Shown here piece after piece: positions 29,297-37,770 of a stretch of 64,000 nucleotides of DNA. The stretch covers positions 6,728 to 70,727 of the forward strand of contig JAFACG010000048.1 of NCBI GenBank assembly GCA_023425645.1, written 5' to 3'. The stretch's first letter is position 1, and the number at the start of each line of letters is the position of its first letter. This stretch comes from Pseudomonadota bacterium (GTDB lineage Bacteria; Pseudomonadota; Gammaproteobacteria; Burkholderiales; Burkholderiaceae_B). Both the position numbers and the translations under genes were made by a program. The notes beneath the pieces are model-generated. The model saw only the letters and a program-made list of their open reading frames with translations, did not search any database and had not been told where the DNA came from.

Positions 29297-29727
29297 GGAT
29301 TTTGCCTGCTGTTATTGTCGTGGTCTGTTGCAAATACAAAAATACGTGAAGAAACAAATAAAAAAATGGCGACAATGAAAATGGCTGCGGCTTGGACGAA
29401 TTGATGAGGAAAGCCAAGCCAGTCGAAAAATACAGTCAGCAGGATAATGTTGAGAACGTATCCCGCGAACTGGGTGGCAATGTAACGGATACCTGCCTTG
29501 CCGATGCGTCCATGATGTTGAAAAGTTACTCTGCGATTGGCGAAAAAACCTATGCAGGCACTGACGGAATACAGAGCCGTCACAGTCAGTCTGGGGGGCA
29601 GGCCGTAGCTGGTCAGGACGAGATAAAAGCCGTAGCCGATACCGTTGCTCAGTATTCCTATCAGTGCATAGCTGATGAGTTGCCGGGACGTTTTTCGGGA
29701 AATGACGGACGCTTCTTTTGATTTCAT
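29293..29727 (-). CDS. gtrA: GtrA-family membrane protein, probable polyprenyl-phosphate sugar flippase
   Basis: 144 residues with four hydrophobic helices (about 17-37, 45-65, 85-103 and 110-130), the size and topology of GtrA. Conserved features include YALIGILSNGIGYGFY and FFANRRVTFQHHG. GtrA proteins are thought to move undecaprenyl-phosphate-linked sugar across the inner membrane. In this operon a GtrB-like glycosyltransferase and a GT-C enzyme are present, so all three parts of a Gtr-type system occur together. Overlaps of 4 bases on both sides. Confidence 0.9.
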   Translation of the reverse strand: MKSKEASVISRKTSRQLISYALIGILSNGIGYGFYLVLTSYGLPPRLTVTALYSVSACIGFFANRRVTFQHHGRIGKAGIRYIATQFAGYVLNIILLTVFFDWLGFPHQFVQAAAIFIVAIFLFVSSRIFVFATDHDNNSRQNP

Positions 29728-30641
29728 TCGAGAATGGCTAAGCCGAAACCAGTTTTTCCGAAACTATTTCCGTTGTATAGCATATAGCGATGTTCTCCAT
29801 GGTCAAAAACAAACGGATACTCGATCATTTCAGAGTCCCAGCCACTGTCGGAGACGCCTATTCCCGGGCGCTCCAGATTCAGTGTCCATGCGGTGCCGTC
29901 CTCGGATCTGGCGTGGCCGATCCGATAGGTCGTGCCTGCCCCGTTTCGGTACGAGAACCACATGTCCAGAGAACCGTCTTGGTTGTGTGCGACCGTAGGC
30001 CGCGAAAAAGCCTGTGCAATGCCCAGTTGATACGGGACGGACAGCCCCATGCGGTTCCAGGCATGGCCGTCCTGGGAGCTCGCGTGCTGAATCACGTGCA
30101 GCATTTCGCCATTGCCGGCGTCCCAGGTGAGTGTTGAGCCGTACCACATGTCAAACCCGCCGGCCGGTCGGGAGCAGACCCATGGATAGGAGAGGCTGAT
30201 TGGGTCCGTGGGGTCGCTGGCCATGAAAGGGTCCGGACTATCCAGTTCAAGCGTCAGTTCCGGAGTCACGATCAGCCGGCCTATGTCACCTCGCCAATGC
30301 CCGTCTGGAGGAGTCTGCCAGCCCATGAACAACATGTACCGGACGCCGCCGGCTTCATAGCAGTTTCCAATACTGACGCCATCAGCAAAGAAGCTGCCTT
30401 CGGTGCCGTGTTCAAAAAAGGGAAGAACATGTTCTTGCACAATCTTGCGCTGAACAATGTCCATATCGACGGCGCCGACGGACGATCTGTTCCTGGCATC
30501 GCGGCCGCTGAAAAAAATACGATAGACGTCGCCTTCCAGGTGCATAGGCAGTGGATTGGCCGCATGCGAAATGAGCTTCTGGTGCTGACCACTTTCTCTT
30601 GGTGTATAGATTTGTCCGAGCTTGATCCAACGCGGCATCAT
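29724..30641 (-). CDS. Beta-propeller glycosidase-like protein (GH43/GH130-like), function unknown
   Basis: 305 residues. Repeated W/Y- and Asp-rich blade motifs (YRIFFSGRDARNRSSVGAVD, YMLFMGWQTPPDGHW, FDMWYGSTLTWD, LDMWFSYRNGAGTTYRIG, YMLYNGNSFGKTGFG) match the five-bladed propeller of GH43-like and GH130-like enzymes. The start at 30641 was selected because ATGA overlaps the stop of the acyltransferase gene; the open frame upstream is antisense noise. There is no signal peptide, so it is probably cytoplasmic. It may act on an activated sugar or be a non-catalytic lectin-like protein; catalytic residues were not assigned. Confidence 0.8.
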   Translation of the reverse strand: MMPRWIKLGQIYTPRESGQHQKLISHAANPLPMHLEGDVYRIFFSGRDARNRSSVGAVDMDIVQRKIVQEHVLPFFEHGTEGSFFADGVSIGNCYEAGGVRYMLFMGWQTPPDGHWRGDIGRLIVTPELTLELDSPDPFMASDPTDPISLSYPWVCSRPAGGFDMWYGSTLTWDAGNGEMLHVIQHASSQDGHAWNRMGLSVPYQLGIAQAFSRPTVAHNQDGSLDMWFSYRNGAGTTYRIGHARSEDGTAWTLNLERPGIGVSDSGWDSEMIEYPFVFDHGEHRYMLYNGNSFGKTGFGLAILE

Positions 30642-31303
30642 ATATCCTTCAGTCGTGAGCTGGGAACGCGCGAGCGCACGCTCGCCGTGCCGCCGTACAC
30701 TCCTTCGGGCTCGGCATCGGACAATAGAAGTGCGCCGGCGCCGATGACGCAACGGTCGCCCACGTTGATGTGGTCGCGCAAAGTGGCATTGACGCCGATG
30801 AAGCATTGTTCGCCGATTACTACGCCTCCTGAGATCACGGCATGGGATGCTATAAAGGTGTGATCGTGGATAACTGAATGATGACCGATGTGATTCCCGC
30901 TCCATAGGGTCACATTGTTCCCGATCTGCACAAAAGGCTGGATGGTGTTGTCTTCGAATATGAAGCAGTTTTCCCCGATCCGGCCTTCATTGAGAACGGT
31001 CGCTCGAGGGCTGACGTAGCTGGCGAACGTGTAACCCATGTTTTTGGCGGTCAAGTACTTTTCTTTGCGTATGGAATTCAACTTCGAATAGGCCAGTGCG
31101 ATGTAAATGCTGTGCTTTTCAGGTGGAAATAAAGCTTGAAGCTGATCGAATGGAATGACTGGCAAGCCGAAAAATATATTTTCTTTTATGTATTCCGAGT
31201 CTACGGTAAAAGCCACGATTTCATATTCAGAGTCCCTGCTGAAGTAAAAATGAGCAAGCTCCGCCATTTCCGTATTGCCAAATATTATAAGTGGTTTTTT
31301 CAA
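30638..31303 (-). CDS. Hexapeptide-repeat acyltransferase (NeuD/PglD/FdtC type), TTG start
   Basis: 221 residues. The N-terminal part (1-85) is a nucleotide-sugar-binding Rossmann-like domain (PLIIFGNTEMAELAHFYF). The C-terminal part is a left-handed beta-helix of hexapeptide repeats (GRIGENCFIFEDNTIQPFVQ, VVIGEQCFIGVNATL, INVGDRCVIGAGALL). Such enzymes N-acylate amino sugars attached to UDP or dTDP; the obvious substrate here is the WecE product, dTDP-Fuc4N. The start is TTG, with AAGGAAA about 8 bases upstream; no ATG is near the conserved N-terminus. It begins one base after the GT2 stop and overlaps the next gene by 4 bases. Confidence 0.88.
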   Translation of the reverse strand: MKKPLIIFGNTEMAELAHFYFSRDSEYEIVAFTVDSEYIKENIFFGLPVIPFDQLQALFPPEKHSIYIALAYSKLNSIRKEKYLTAKNMGYTFASYVSPRATVLNEGRIGENCFIFEDNTIQPFVQIGNNVTLWSGNHIGHHSVIHDHTFIASHAVISGGVVIGEQCFIGVNATLRDHINVGDRCVIGAGALLLSDAEPEGVYGGTASVRSRVPSSRLKDI

Positions 31304-31304
31304 T

Positions 31305-32243
31305 TTATTTTCCTTGTTTTTGGCTGGATTGGTAAATATGCCGAACGATGGTGTATGGCCTTTGTTTTACTTCCGAAAATATTTTTGATAGATAAATGCC
31401 AATTATTCCAACGAAAGAGATGATCATTCCGCCGAGAAGCCAGATGGACGCCATGACGGAGGTCCATCCGCTCAAGGGCGTGGAAAAGAAGAGCCAGTTG
31501 AATATCAAAAAACCGATATATATAAGGTCAAGGAAAGAAATCAATAGGCCTATGTAAAAAATGCCTATCAGAGGTTGATTGCTGAATGAGGTAATGGCAT
31601 TGATGAGGTGGGCCAGTTTTTTCCTGAACGTATAGGTGGTTTGGCTGGTGCTGTGCTTGATCACTATTTTCGGATTTTGCTGGAACCCGGTGATCTGCCA
31701 TAGGCCGGCGATCAGCACTTCTCTTTCTTTGTGGCTCAGAAGCGCATCGACGTACCGCCTGGTCATCAGTCGCGCGGTAACCAGATTATCGGGCAGCTTG
31801 AGCCCGGCGAGAGCGTTGAAAATCCGGTAGAACCACTGTCCGCTCCAGCTTTCGAACCAGCCGCCCTTGCGTTTCTGCTGCACGCCATAGACCACATCGC
31901 AGGATTCGGCATTCATCTGGCCTGCAAAGTCCGTCAGCCATTCCGGCTCTTCTTCGAGGTCGCTGTCGATCAGGAAAATGAGCTCGCCCTTGGCGTGCGC
32001 CAGGCCTGTCATCATGGCTTTGTGATGGCCAAAGTTGCGGGACAGATCAATGACGACAACATGGGCGTCCTGTTCCGACAGTTCCACGGCCAACTCCAGG
32101 CTGTCGTCAGGAGAGCCGTCGTTGACCAATATGAGCTCATAGTCGTCCTGAACCAGGCTCTGCGCCGTTGCAGTAGCCCTGTCATGGAACTCCTTGATGT
32201 GGGGACCGGATTGATACAGAGAGGCAACAACCGACAGTTTCAT
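31305..32243 (-). CDS. Family 2 glycosyltransferase with two C-terminal membrane helices (GtrB/ArnC-like)
   Basis: 312 residues. The catalytic domain (1-220) has [22 protein letters not shown], the DxD-type motif [12 protein letters not shown] (Asp93, Asp95) and [14 protein letters not shown]. Two hydrophobic segments (about 230-252 and 265-292) follow. This is the layout of polyprenyl-phosphate glycosyltransferases such as GtrB, ArnC and DPM synthases, which move a sugar from a nucleotide to undecaprenyl phosphate. With gtrA and the GT-C gene in the same operon, it is probably the lipid-loading step. It overlaps the wbqC-like gene by 4 bases. Confidence 0.9.
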   Translation of the reverse strand: MKLSVVASLYQSGPHIKEFHDRATATAQSLVQDDYELILVNDGSPDDSLELAVELSEQDAHVVVIDLSRNFGHHKAMMTGLAHAKGELIFLIDSDLEEEPEWLTDFAGQMNAESCDVVYGVQQKRKGGWFESWSGQWFYRIFNALAGLKLPDNLVTARLMTRRYVDALLSHKEREVLIAGLWQITGFQQNPKIVIKHSTSQTTYTFRKKLAHLINAITSFSNQPLIGIFYIGLLISFLDLIYIGFLIFNWLFFSTPLSGWTSVMASIWLLGGMIISFVGIIGIYLSKIFSEVKQRPYTIVRHIYQSSQKQGK

Positions 32244-32932
32244 TTCGTGTACCTCATGTGGCTGGAGGCGTGTCGGCCGCAGTTGAACAACAAGTCGAGA
32301 ATGGTGACGCCATGCGTAAACTCGCCCCAGAGCTGCTGATATTCTGAGTATCCGGCATAGTCGAACCAGGTGAGCTTGATGCCCCGTTCGTTGAAGATCC
32401 TTTCGTCCACATAGTCTTTGGCTGCCGGCCCTGATATGTATTCGGTGCCGCCCGCTTGTGCGCAAAGGTCGGCCAGGCGCTCGGTTTTTCCATCCACCAA
32501 ATGATAGTCCCACGAGTTCGAAAGAGTGGTCCGGACCCCCAGATAGTTGCAGATGGAGTGAATGAACTGGCGGTTGAGTTCAGAAAGATTGGTGGGAAGG
32601 GGGCCTCGGTACAGCGGCTCCAGCCATTCGGCGATTTCTTTGAAATGAGGGGCGCGGCTATAGTTCTGGACGAGGGCCTTCCAATGGCTTTCAGCCCAAT
32701 CGGCTCCTTCTATTTCGGTCTCGCGAATTTTTTGATGATACTTCCCCTTGACGCGCACGGGAATAGTGAGCCACTGGACCCCTTGCGGGGTCTTGATCTG
32801 ATTGCGATTGCGCCAGTCGCGCCGCGTGTACTGCATGTCGTCGTAGAGAATGAATTCATCGACGGCCGCAATCATGTCGAAGTAGCCTTTCCAGGGTATG
32901 TAATTCGACTGGAGGATGGCGACTTTCTTCAT
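32240..32932 (-). CDS. WbqC-like family protein
   Basis: 230 residues. The N-terminus ([20 protein letters not shown], then [16 protein letters not shown]) and the [11 protein letters not shown] segment are characteristic of the WbqC family, a group of unknown biochemical function often found with 4-amino-4,6-dideoxyhexose genes. It is cytoplasmic, with no signal or membrane helix. A role as an acyl- or aminoacyltransferase for the amino sugar has been proposed for relatives in such loci; here that is inference from context. It overlaps both neighbours by 4 bases. Confidence 0.9.
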   Translation of the reverse strand: MKKVAILQSNYIPWKGYFDMIAAVDEFILYDDMQYTRRDWRNRNQIKTPQGVQWLTIPVRVKGKYHQKIRETEIEGADWAESHWKALVQNYSRAPHFKEIAEWLEPLYRGPLPTNLSELNRQFIHSICNYLGVRTTLSNSWDYHLVDGKTERLADLCAQAGGTEYISGPAAKDYVDERIFNERGIKLTWFDYAGYSEYQQLWGEFTHGVTILDLLFNCGRHASSHMRYTK

Positions 32933-34773
32933 TCCGGTTCCTTTGCCCGTGTTGCCCGACAGCGTTTTTCGGCTTCGTCCGGCAACACTGGCTTGTATAG
33001 TTCTTGAGTGCGCGGGTCAGTATATCCGCCGGCGCCCTGTGCGGTTTGCCACATTCCCACCCGTTCATAGCTCTCTGGGAAATTCATGCCGAGATCGGTC
33101 AACAGTGTTGTTGGAATGTGGCGCGGACCCGTGGGTTCGAGCAACACCCAGGCTGTTGCGATGTCCTGGCAGGGAGTCAGAAGCAAGGCGGCCTGGGCCA
33201 GATCGAGACTGCCTGAGTAGCCGCCGATCATCCAGGCCTGGCCTATGCTGTTGGCACCGAGCGCGTAGAGAATGCCGGGGGACTGGCCAGATAAATCTAT
33301 CATAGGCGTTTGGGGTTTGAAGCCTGCATCCTGGGCGGTTCTGATCGCCACTGATACATAGTTTGCATAGCTTGACGACAATACCAAGGCTGAGCGCCGG
33401 GGCCCTACCTCGAGCTCTGCTTCATTGAACCTGAGAGGTTCTGGCTGTCGGTAAGGGCGCTCCAGTCCTACTTGTAACAGCGCCGTGACGAGCACCTGGG
33501 CGATCAGCACCAACGGTAATGCAAATGACCAGGAGTCGCGCTTGCGGGCCAGGGGAGCTAGCAGGGTCAAGGCGGCGAGCAGCCAGAAGAAGATGGCGGA
33601 ATCCCCTGCTTGCCAGTAGTTGCCGTTGGAGCCAAATGCGTAGATGTATGGCATCACTGCAAACAAGGCAATGGCGGCCCATTGCGTCAGGGGTGTTTGC
33701 AGCGGCGAACGGAACCGGCTGAAAAGGAGGCTGGCCAGAAGAGCGGCATAGACAATGCCTGAAATCAGAAGACTTTGAAAATCGCCGAGGCTAAGCCTCC
33801 AATCGGAGAGGCGAAATAAAAGGAAAGGGATGGGCAGGAAAAGAGAGGCTGACAATAAAATGGAGATGATGGCAATTGCTGGTTTGTTTTTTTCTAGCCA
33901 TGCAAATAAAACGCTCAAGAAAGAAATGGAAAAAACATAAAATATAAATTTCTTTTCTATATCGCTGAGAATGAGTTCTTCTAGGCGAACGATCTGCTCT
34001 ACAGTATGTCCGCCGCCCAGGTGCCGGCCAAATTCGAGCCCGGTTTGAAGCCTGTTGATAAAGTCGGCAGGGCTTCTATCGATGAGAAGTGCACCGGCAA
34101 TGAGCAGAACGCATGCGCTGGCAATCGAAATCAATAGCAGGCGCAAGGAAAATTTTCGCGCTATCAGCAGATAAACAGGCGTGGCGATCGCCAGTGCCAG
34201 AGCCGTGCTCGGCTTGGCCATGAAAGCCAGCCAGCCGCCGAGCCCTACTGTGGCCCAGCCCGTCACGCTTTTACGGTCGCGTGTTTTTTCAGCCAATGTC
34301 AAACCAATGCCGGTGATCAGCAAGGCTTGTAGAGCCAGGCTGTTGTAGCTTGGCGTGAGAAGCCAGGAGTCAAATAAAATTAATGTGCTGCTGGCCAGCC
34401 CTGCTGAAATGACATGTAGAACAACAGGTCGTTCGCTGGTAAGAGGAGCAGCCTTGCTCAGGTGGAGGTACGCATGAGACCATGCAAGAAAAAAAGTTAG
34501 TAATATATTGGCTCTGCGAAGATTGGCAATGTCACCGTCTAAAATTAAATATAAAGGGTGGTAAACGTAGCCGAACTGAGTTACGGAAAATTTATATAGA
34601 TAGGGGGTGGAAATCCAATTTAGATAAAATGCCTCATCGGTGAAATCGAGGCCATAAGAACTGAATTTTAGAATATGAAATAAAATTAAAAATGTTCCTG
34701 CGGCAGAAAGCGCTGTCATCACTTGCCACGAGGCGGTGATAGTTGTGCTCGGTTTTTCTTCAGAAAAGGCCAT
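32929..34773 (-). CDS. GT-C type integral membrane glycosyltransferase
   Basis: 614 residues with about eleven to twelve hydrophobic helices and a C-terminal soluble domain (about 455-614) that should face the periplasm. The first extracytoplasmic loop carries [12 protein letters not shown] (Asp46-Glu47), the acidic motif of GT-C enzymes such as ArnT and protein mannosyltransferases, which use polyprenyl-phosphate sugars. It is the first gene of the operon. It is likely to transfer the sugar made and flipped by the downstream products onto lipopolysaccharide, another glycan or a protein. No strong ribosome site precedes the ATG. Confidence 0.85.
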   Translation of the reverse strand: MAFSEEKPSTTITASWQVMTALSAAGTFLILFHILKFSSYGLDFTDEAFYLNWISTPYLYKFSVTQFGYVYHPLYLILDGDIANLRRANILLTFFLAWSHAYLHLSKAAPLTSERPVVLHVISAGLASSTLILFDSWLLTPSYNSLALQALLITGIGLTLAEKTRDRKSVTGWATVGLGGWLAFMAKPSTALALAIATPVYLLIARKFSLRLLLISIASACVLLIAGALLIDRSPADFINRLQTGLEFGRHLGGGHTVEQIVRLEELILSDIEKKFIFYVFSISFLSVLFAWLEKNKPAIAIISILLSASLFLPIPFLLFRLSDWRLSLGDFQSLLISGIVYAALLASLLFSRFRSPLQTPLTQWAAIALFAVMPYIYAFGSNGNYWQAGDSAIFFWLLAALTLLAPLARKRDSWSFALPLVLIAQVLVTALLQVGLERPYRQPEPLRFNEAELEVGPRRSALVLSSSYANYVSVAIRTAQDAGFKPQTPMIDLSGQSPGILYALGANSIGQAWMIGGYSGSLDLAQAALLLTPCQDIATAWVLLEPTGPRHIPTTLLTDLGMNFPESYERVGMWQTAQGAGGYTDPRTQELYKPVLPDEAEKRCRATRAKEPE

Positions 34774-34807
34774 TGGCGCTGCTCACAGGGCAATTAAAAA
34801 ATGTCAC

Positions 34808-34836
34808 ATTTTACTCGCAGAGATGGGCGAAGTCAG
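34808..34836 (-). promoter_or_regulatory. Probable sigma-70 promoter of the ten-gene sugar operon
   Basis: On the minus strand CTGACT (34836-34831) and TAAAAT (34813-34808) are separated by 17 bases, giving an expected start of transcription near 34800, about 27 bases before the ATG of the GT-C gene. No other good pair is seen in the region. Confidence 0.5.
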
Positions 34837-35023
34837 CCGGACAGGCTCGAAAGATCGGCTTGGGGATGTTGTGCTCCTGCGTCTCGCTTGGGGATTGGAC
34901 GCATGATATCCGCCAGTGTTGCTGAAAGAGTGGATGGCAAGCCGGAGGGATCGGAGTTGTCCGAGAGGGAGGGAGCGGCGCCATCCGCGGCCAGATGGCG
35001 CGTTGGCCGAGTCGAAAACAACT
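34837..35023. other. Intergenic stretch between the sugar operon and a terminator; possible small transcript
   Basis: A plus-strand frame of 74 codons (34801-35025) ends exactly at a hairpin terminator, but it lacks a convincing ribosome site and its composition (Arg/Ser/Glu-rich) resembles no known family. It may be a small RNA or nothing. No further feature is supported. Confidence 0.25.
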
Positions 35024-35049
35024 AAGCCCAGCTCGACGGCTGGGCTTTT
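35024..35049. terminator. Intrinsic terminator, probably serving the stress-protein gene and readable in both directions
   Basis: AAGCCCAGC / GCTGGGCTT, a perfect 9-bp stem with loop TCGACG. Plus-strand reading gives CTTTTC after the stem. Minus-strand reading gives a weaker T-rich TTAGTTGTTTT tail, about 20 bases after the stop of the minus-strand gene at 35070. Confidence 0.7.
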
Positions 35050-35069
35050 CGGGTTGATTCCGGGTAAAT

Positions 35070-35579
35070 CTAATCGATCTTGCCGTGCTTGCCCATATCG
35101 GCGGGACGCTCGCCCATGATGGCGGCCTTGACCATCTTGGCCATCTGGGTCAGCTTTCCTTCTTCCACATTCCAGTATTCGGCGAAATGGATCTGCACGC
35201 AGACCAGGGTCAGATCGGGATCCTCGATGCCTTTGGGGAACCAGGCTTCGGTCATGGTATTCCAGAAGCGTTCCTTGTGATCCATGTCGTCGACCAGGCT
35301 GGCCGTGCCGGCCACGGAAACGTATGTATCATGCCTGCTGTCCGCATAGCTGACATTGACGCGCGGGTCAGCCAGCAGCTCTGCCACGGGCTCACTCGAG
35401 CGCGACATGAAGAACCAGAGCTTGTCGTCGTCGTCCGGCCGCAGCACCTTTGCCTTCTGGGTCGTCATGGGCCGGGCATGCAGGACGTCGCCGGCGCCGT
35501 GAGTGGTGAACATCGCGAAACGGATGTCCTTGATGAGCTCTTGCAGGCGTTTAAAAGAAGATTCCACTTGTCCGTTCAT
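35070..35579 (-). CDS. Pyridoxamine 5'-phosphate oxidase-fold general stress protein
   Basis: 169 residues. A split-barrel flavin-binding protein like Bacillus general stress protein 26. Segments KDIRFAMFTTHGAGDVLHARPM, LWFFMSRSSEPVAELLADPR and VSYADSRHDTYVSVAGTA are characteristic. Such proteins bind FMN, FAD or F420 and are induced by stress; no specific reaction can be given. GGAGACG precedes the ATG. It lies 36 bases downstream of sodC on the same strand, so the two may be co-transcribed as an oxidative-stress pair. Confidence 0.92.
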   Translation of the reverse strand: MNGQVESSFKRLQELIKDIRFAMFTTHGAGDVLHARPMTTQKAKVLRPDDDDKLWFFMSRSSEPVAELLADPRVNVSYADSRHDTYVSVAGTASLVDDMDHKERFWNTMTEAWFPKGIEDPDLTLVCVQIHFAEYWNVEEGKLTQMAKMVKAAIMGERPADMGKHGKID

Positions 35580-35615
35580 AACGTCTCCTTGGAGAGGTTG
35601 AAAAAAGTCGGAAAC

Positions 35616-36167
35616 TTATTTTTCGATGACGCCGCACGCTATCCTTCCAGCGCCTCCGCCGAGCGGATTTGGATGGTCGGAGTGGTTGTCGCCGCCTTCA
35701 TGGATCATCAGGGCGCGGCCCCGGACCTGATCCAGCGACTTCAGGCGCGGAGCCAGCACGGGCGTTGTCGCCGTCCCATCCGCGCTGACGTACAGGGCAG
35801 GCAGGTCACCCTGGTGGCCATCGCCCCAGGGAAAACCGTGCTTGCCCGTCTTTTCTGGATCCAGGTGGCCTCCCGCTGCTCCGGCCGGCGTCACTTTGCC
35901 TTCTTTCTCGGCGGGACCGCAGTCGGGTGTTTCGTGGACGTGGAATCCATGAATTCCAGGCTCTAGCCCTTTGAGTTCCGGCGTGAAGACCAGGCCATAG
36001 TCCGTCTGGCTGACGGACACTTGCCCAATCCCGTCCTTCGCTCCATCCTTGGTGGCCAAGGCCATGGGAATCGTGATCTCGGCCAAGGCCGGCGCCGCCG
36101 GCCCCAGGCTTGCGGCCGCGCCTGCCGCTACGAGCGCGTGTCGAACATAGACTGAAAAAAGACGCAT
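35616..36167 (-). CDS. sodC: Periplasmic Cu,Zn superoxide dismutase
   Basis: 183 residues. The signal peptide runs over about residues 1-27 (ends PAALA-type, APALA|EI). Copper ligands are visible in [13 protein letters not shown] and zinc ligands in the loop [20 protein letters not shown]. The C-terminal [20 protein letters not shown] completes the site. The enzyme removes superoxide in the periplasm. The start at 36167 is preferred to 36203 because AGGAGCC lies eight bases before it and the signal peptide begins there. Confidence 0.96.
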   Translation of the reverse strand: MRLFSVYVRHALVAAGAAASLGPAAPALAEITIPMALATKDGAKDGIGQVSVSQTDYGLVFTPELKGLEPGIHGFHVHETPDCGPAEKEGKVTPAGAAGGHLDPEKTGKHGFPWGDGHQGDLPALYVSADGTATTPVLAPRLKSLDQVRGRALMIHEGGDNHSDHPNPLGGGAGRIACGVIEK

Positions 36168-36523
36168 GATTCCGGCTCCTTTTGAAAGGCAAACAGATAT
36201 CAAATCAGCCTAGCACCGATCGCGGCCCCACATTTAAGAAGACGTTTCCCTTTGTCAGCAAAGCGCGAAGCGGGGCCGACTTTGTTCCATGGCTTGAGGC
36301 GGAGCTGCCCGTAGCCAGGCGAAATCCGGATACGCCGGACCAAAACAAAAAGCCTGTCAAGTGAACAGGTTCCGGGAAACCGGACGTTGCTTCGATCTTC
36401 GAGGGGTACATAGGCGAACCGGCGGCGCGCCGAACGCGCGGACAAGGGAACTTTAGTTGTTCATCCGTTACGCAAGCCTTGCCATCGTGGCAATTGCGCT
36501 GTTTATGATAAGGAGACGAACGA
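36168..36523. other. Intergenic region with insertion-sequence-like scar (copy A)
   Basis: About 356 bases without a supported gene. Bases 36381-36441 (GGACGTTGCTTCGATCTTCG onward) resemble bases 37407-37470 on the other side of the chaperone gene. Both share CGATCTTCG-GGGG, then GCGGCGC and GAAC-CGCGGA. Copy B is next to an IS3-family transposase remnant, so copy A is probably an end of the same kind of element. Confidence 0.4.
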
Positions 36524-36994
36524 ATGGACGCTCACAATTTAATTGCTTTGTTTGGTCAGGAAACGGGTGTGCCCATGGCGTTGAGCGAGGCGGGGACGGT
36601 GTCGCTGGCCTTCGAAGTCGGACCCACCGTACAGCTGGAGTATGACCCGATGATCAATGGCCTGCAGTGCTATGTGGTGCTGGGACAGGCGCCGGCCGAT
36701 CAGCCGGCGTGCTACGCGCTGTTTCGCCGGATGCTGGCCGCGAACGTATTCGGTTGCGATACCGATGGCGCTACGCTGGGGCTGGACGAGGTCACGGGGG
36801 ACTTGATCCTGTCGCGTTGCTTGGACCTGGCGCATGCTGATACGGCCAGCTTGCGCACCACTCTTGAATCGATGGTGCCTCTGGCCCTCGATTGGCAGCG
36901 CCGCTTGGAGGGGCTCTTTCCTGACGGTGATGAGGATTCGATTGCGACCAGGGCCAGCAGCCTTTCCGATCCGGCTTTTGGCTTTCGAGCTTAA
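36524..36994 (+). CDS. CesT-family type III secretion chaperone-like protein, orphan
   Basis: 156 residues. The pattern fits class I type III secretion chaperones of the CesT/Tir-chaperone family: a short N-terminal helix (HNLIALFGQETGV), alternating strands (VSLAFEVGPTVQLEYDP), a second helix with LFRRMLAANVFGCDT, then GATLGLDEVTGDLILSRCLDL and a C-terminal helix LESMVPLALDWQRRLEGL. They hold effector proteins for secretion. AAGGAGACGAACG sets the start. No secretion-apparatus gene is visible in this window, and both sides carry insertion-sequence scars, so it is likely a relic or an acquired effector/chaperone unit that has lost its partner. Confidence 0.8.
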   Translation: MDAHNLIALFGQETGVPMALSEAGTVSLAFEVGPTVQLEYDPMINGLQCYVVLGQAPADQPACYALFRRMLAANVFGCDTDGATLGLDEVTGDLILSRCLDLAHADTASLRTTLESMVPLALDWQRRLEGLFPDGDEDSIATRASSLSDPAFGFRA

Positions 36995-37104
36995 TTTTTT
37001 CTAGGATGCTTACCTAGTACCTCCAACTTAATTGCCAAGGGCGTACCTTGGCTGTGAGACACCTTGAAGTTGTACTTGACCATCCGGGATCGACTCTCGA
37101 ATGA

Positions 37105-37347
37105 ACAGCAACTCCATGTTCAGTCTATGGCCCGATACGGTCCGATGAACTGCATATCGTCCAGACCTGGACGCCGTACCTTGCCCGCGATACGTCCTCG
37201 GCCTTGGAGGCCATCCACACGGTATTCGATCGTGCGGTCCCCGCACGGGATTTGTGCGACATGCAATGTGTTGCAAAACTACCCCAGACACAGTTCCGGC
37301 AGCAATTTGATGTTGAAAGGATTATGAATAAGAGGAAGGGCTTCTGA
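37105..37347 (+). pseudogene. Degraded coding fragment, origin unknown
   Basis: An uninterrupted 80-codon frame follows an in-frame TGA at 37102-37104 and ends with TGA at 37345. Its translation (for example ELHIVQTWTPYLARD and ALEAIHTVFDRAVPARDL) has plausible protein composition, but there is no start codon near its beginning, no ribosome site, and upstream the frame is closed. It lies just downstream of the type III chaperone-like gene, in the place where an effector could have been. No family is recognised, and it could be fortuitous. Confidence 0.3.
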
Positions 37348-37403
37348 CCCTTGCGCAGAAGCTCAGGCCGACAGGCCGGGTTTTTTCAACAGGCCCTCGA
37401 AAA

Positions 37404-37470
37404 TTGGACATCGATCCGATCTTCGGGGGTTTTCACATGGCCGAGCCCGCGGCGCAATGAACTCGCGGAT
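37404..37470. repeat. Insertion-sequence end-like repeat (copy B of 36381-36441)
   Basis: Imperfect direct repeat of roughly 60 bases with copy A. It lies directly beyond the stop codon of the IS3-family transposase remnant, the expected place of the element terminus. The two copies bracket the chaperone gene. Confidence 0.45.
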
Positions 37471-37494
37471 GAGAGAGCCCTTGGTGTTCATTGC

Positions 37495-37602
37495 TTACTG
37501 CAGCGTTGCCATGGCCAGCCGCTGTTTTGGGGTAACGCCGCTCAATGCCGCGTTTGAGCGTTCATGACCGTAAATCCACATCCAGTCTGAATATATTTCA
37601 GC
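37495..37602 (-). pseudogene. 3' remnant of an IS3-family transposase (OrfB)
   Basis: The minus-strand frame between an upstream TAA (37603-37605) and the stop at 37495-37497 reads EIYSDWMWIYGHERS, then NAALSGVTPKQRLAMATLQ. This is the conserved C-terminus of IS3-family integrase-type transposases (compare the DWMW-YNHERPN-ALGG-TP-QRLAMA pattern). The catalytic domain is absent, so this is a dead fragment. It marks past IS activity between the chaperone and autotransporter genes. Confidence 0.75.
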
Positions 37603-37770
37603 TTAATGTCCTTTGCTTTCCTTCCCCTCTTCCGGAGGGCATCAATCCCTCTCCACCGAAACCATACTGTCAATCCGCCATATAGGGACTTGGCTTGACA
37701 AAATCTAGTACGAATGGCCTAAACTTGAGCGATACACCAATCAATAAAATAAGAGGAAGCCTCGAGGAAA

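Larger units (their letters stand above)
36995..37770. other. Gene-poor, scarred region between the chaperone and the autotransporter
   Basis: 776 bases with no intact gene. It holds a degraded coding fragment (37105-37347), the copy B scar (37404-37470) and the end of an IS3-family transposase (37495-37602, minus). The last 150 bases are AT-richer and probably contain the autotransporter promoter; ribosome-site bases CGAGGAAA precede its ATG. Confidence 0.5.

Noticed and set aside
36182..36445. Small open frames on both strands upstream of the chaperone gene
   Set aside because: None has a ribosome site or recognisable motif; they overlap an IS-like scar.
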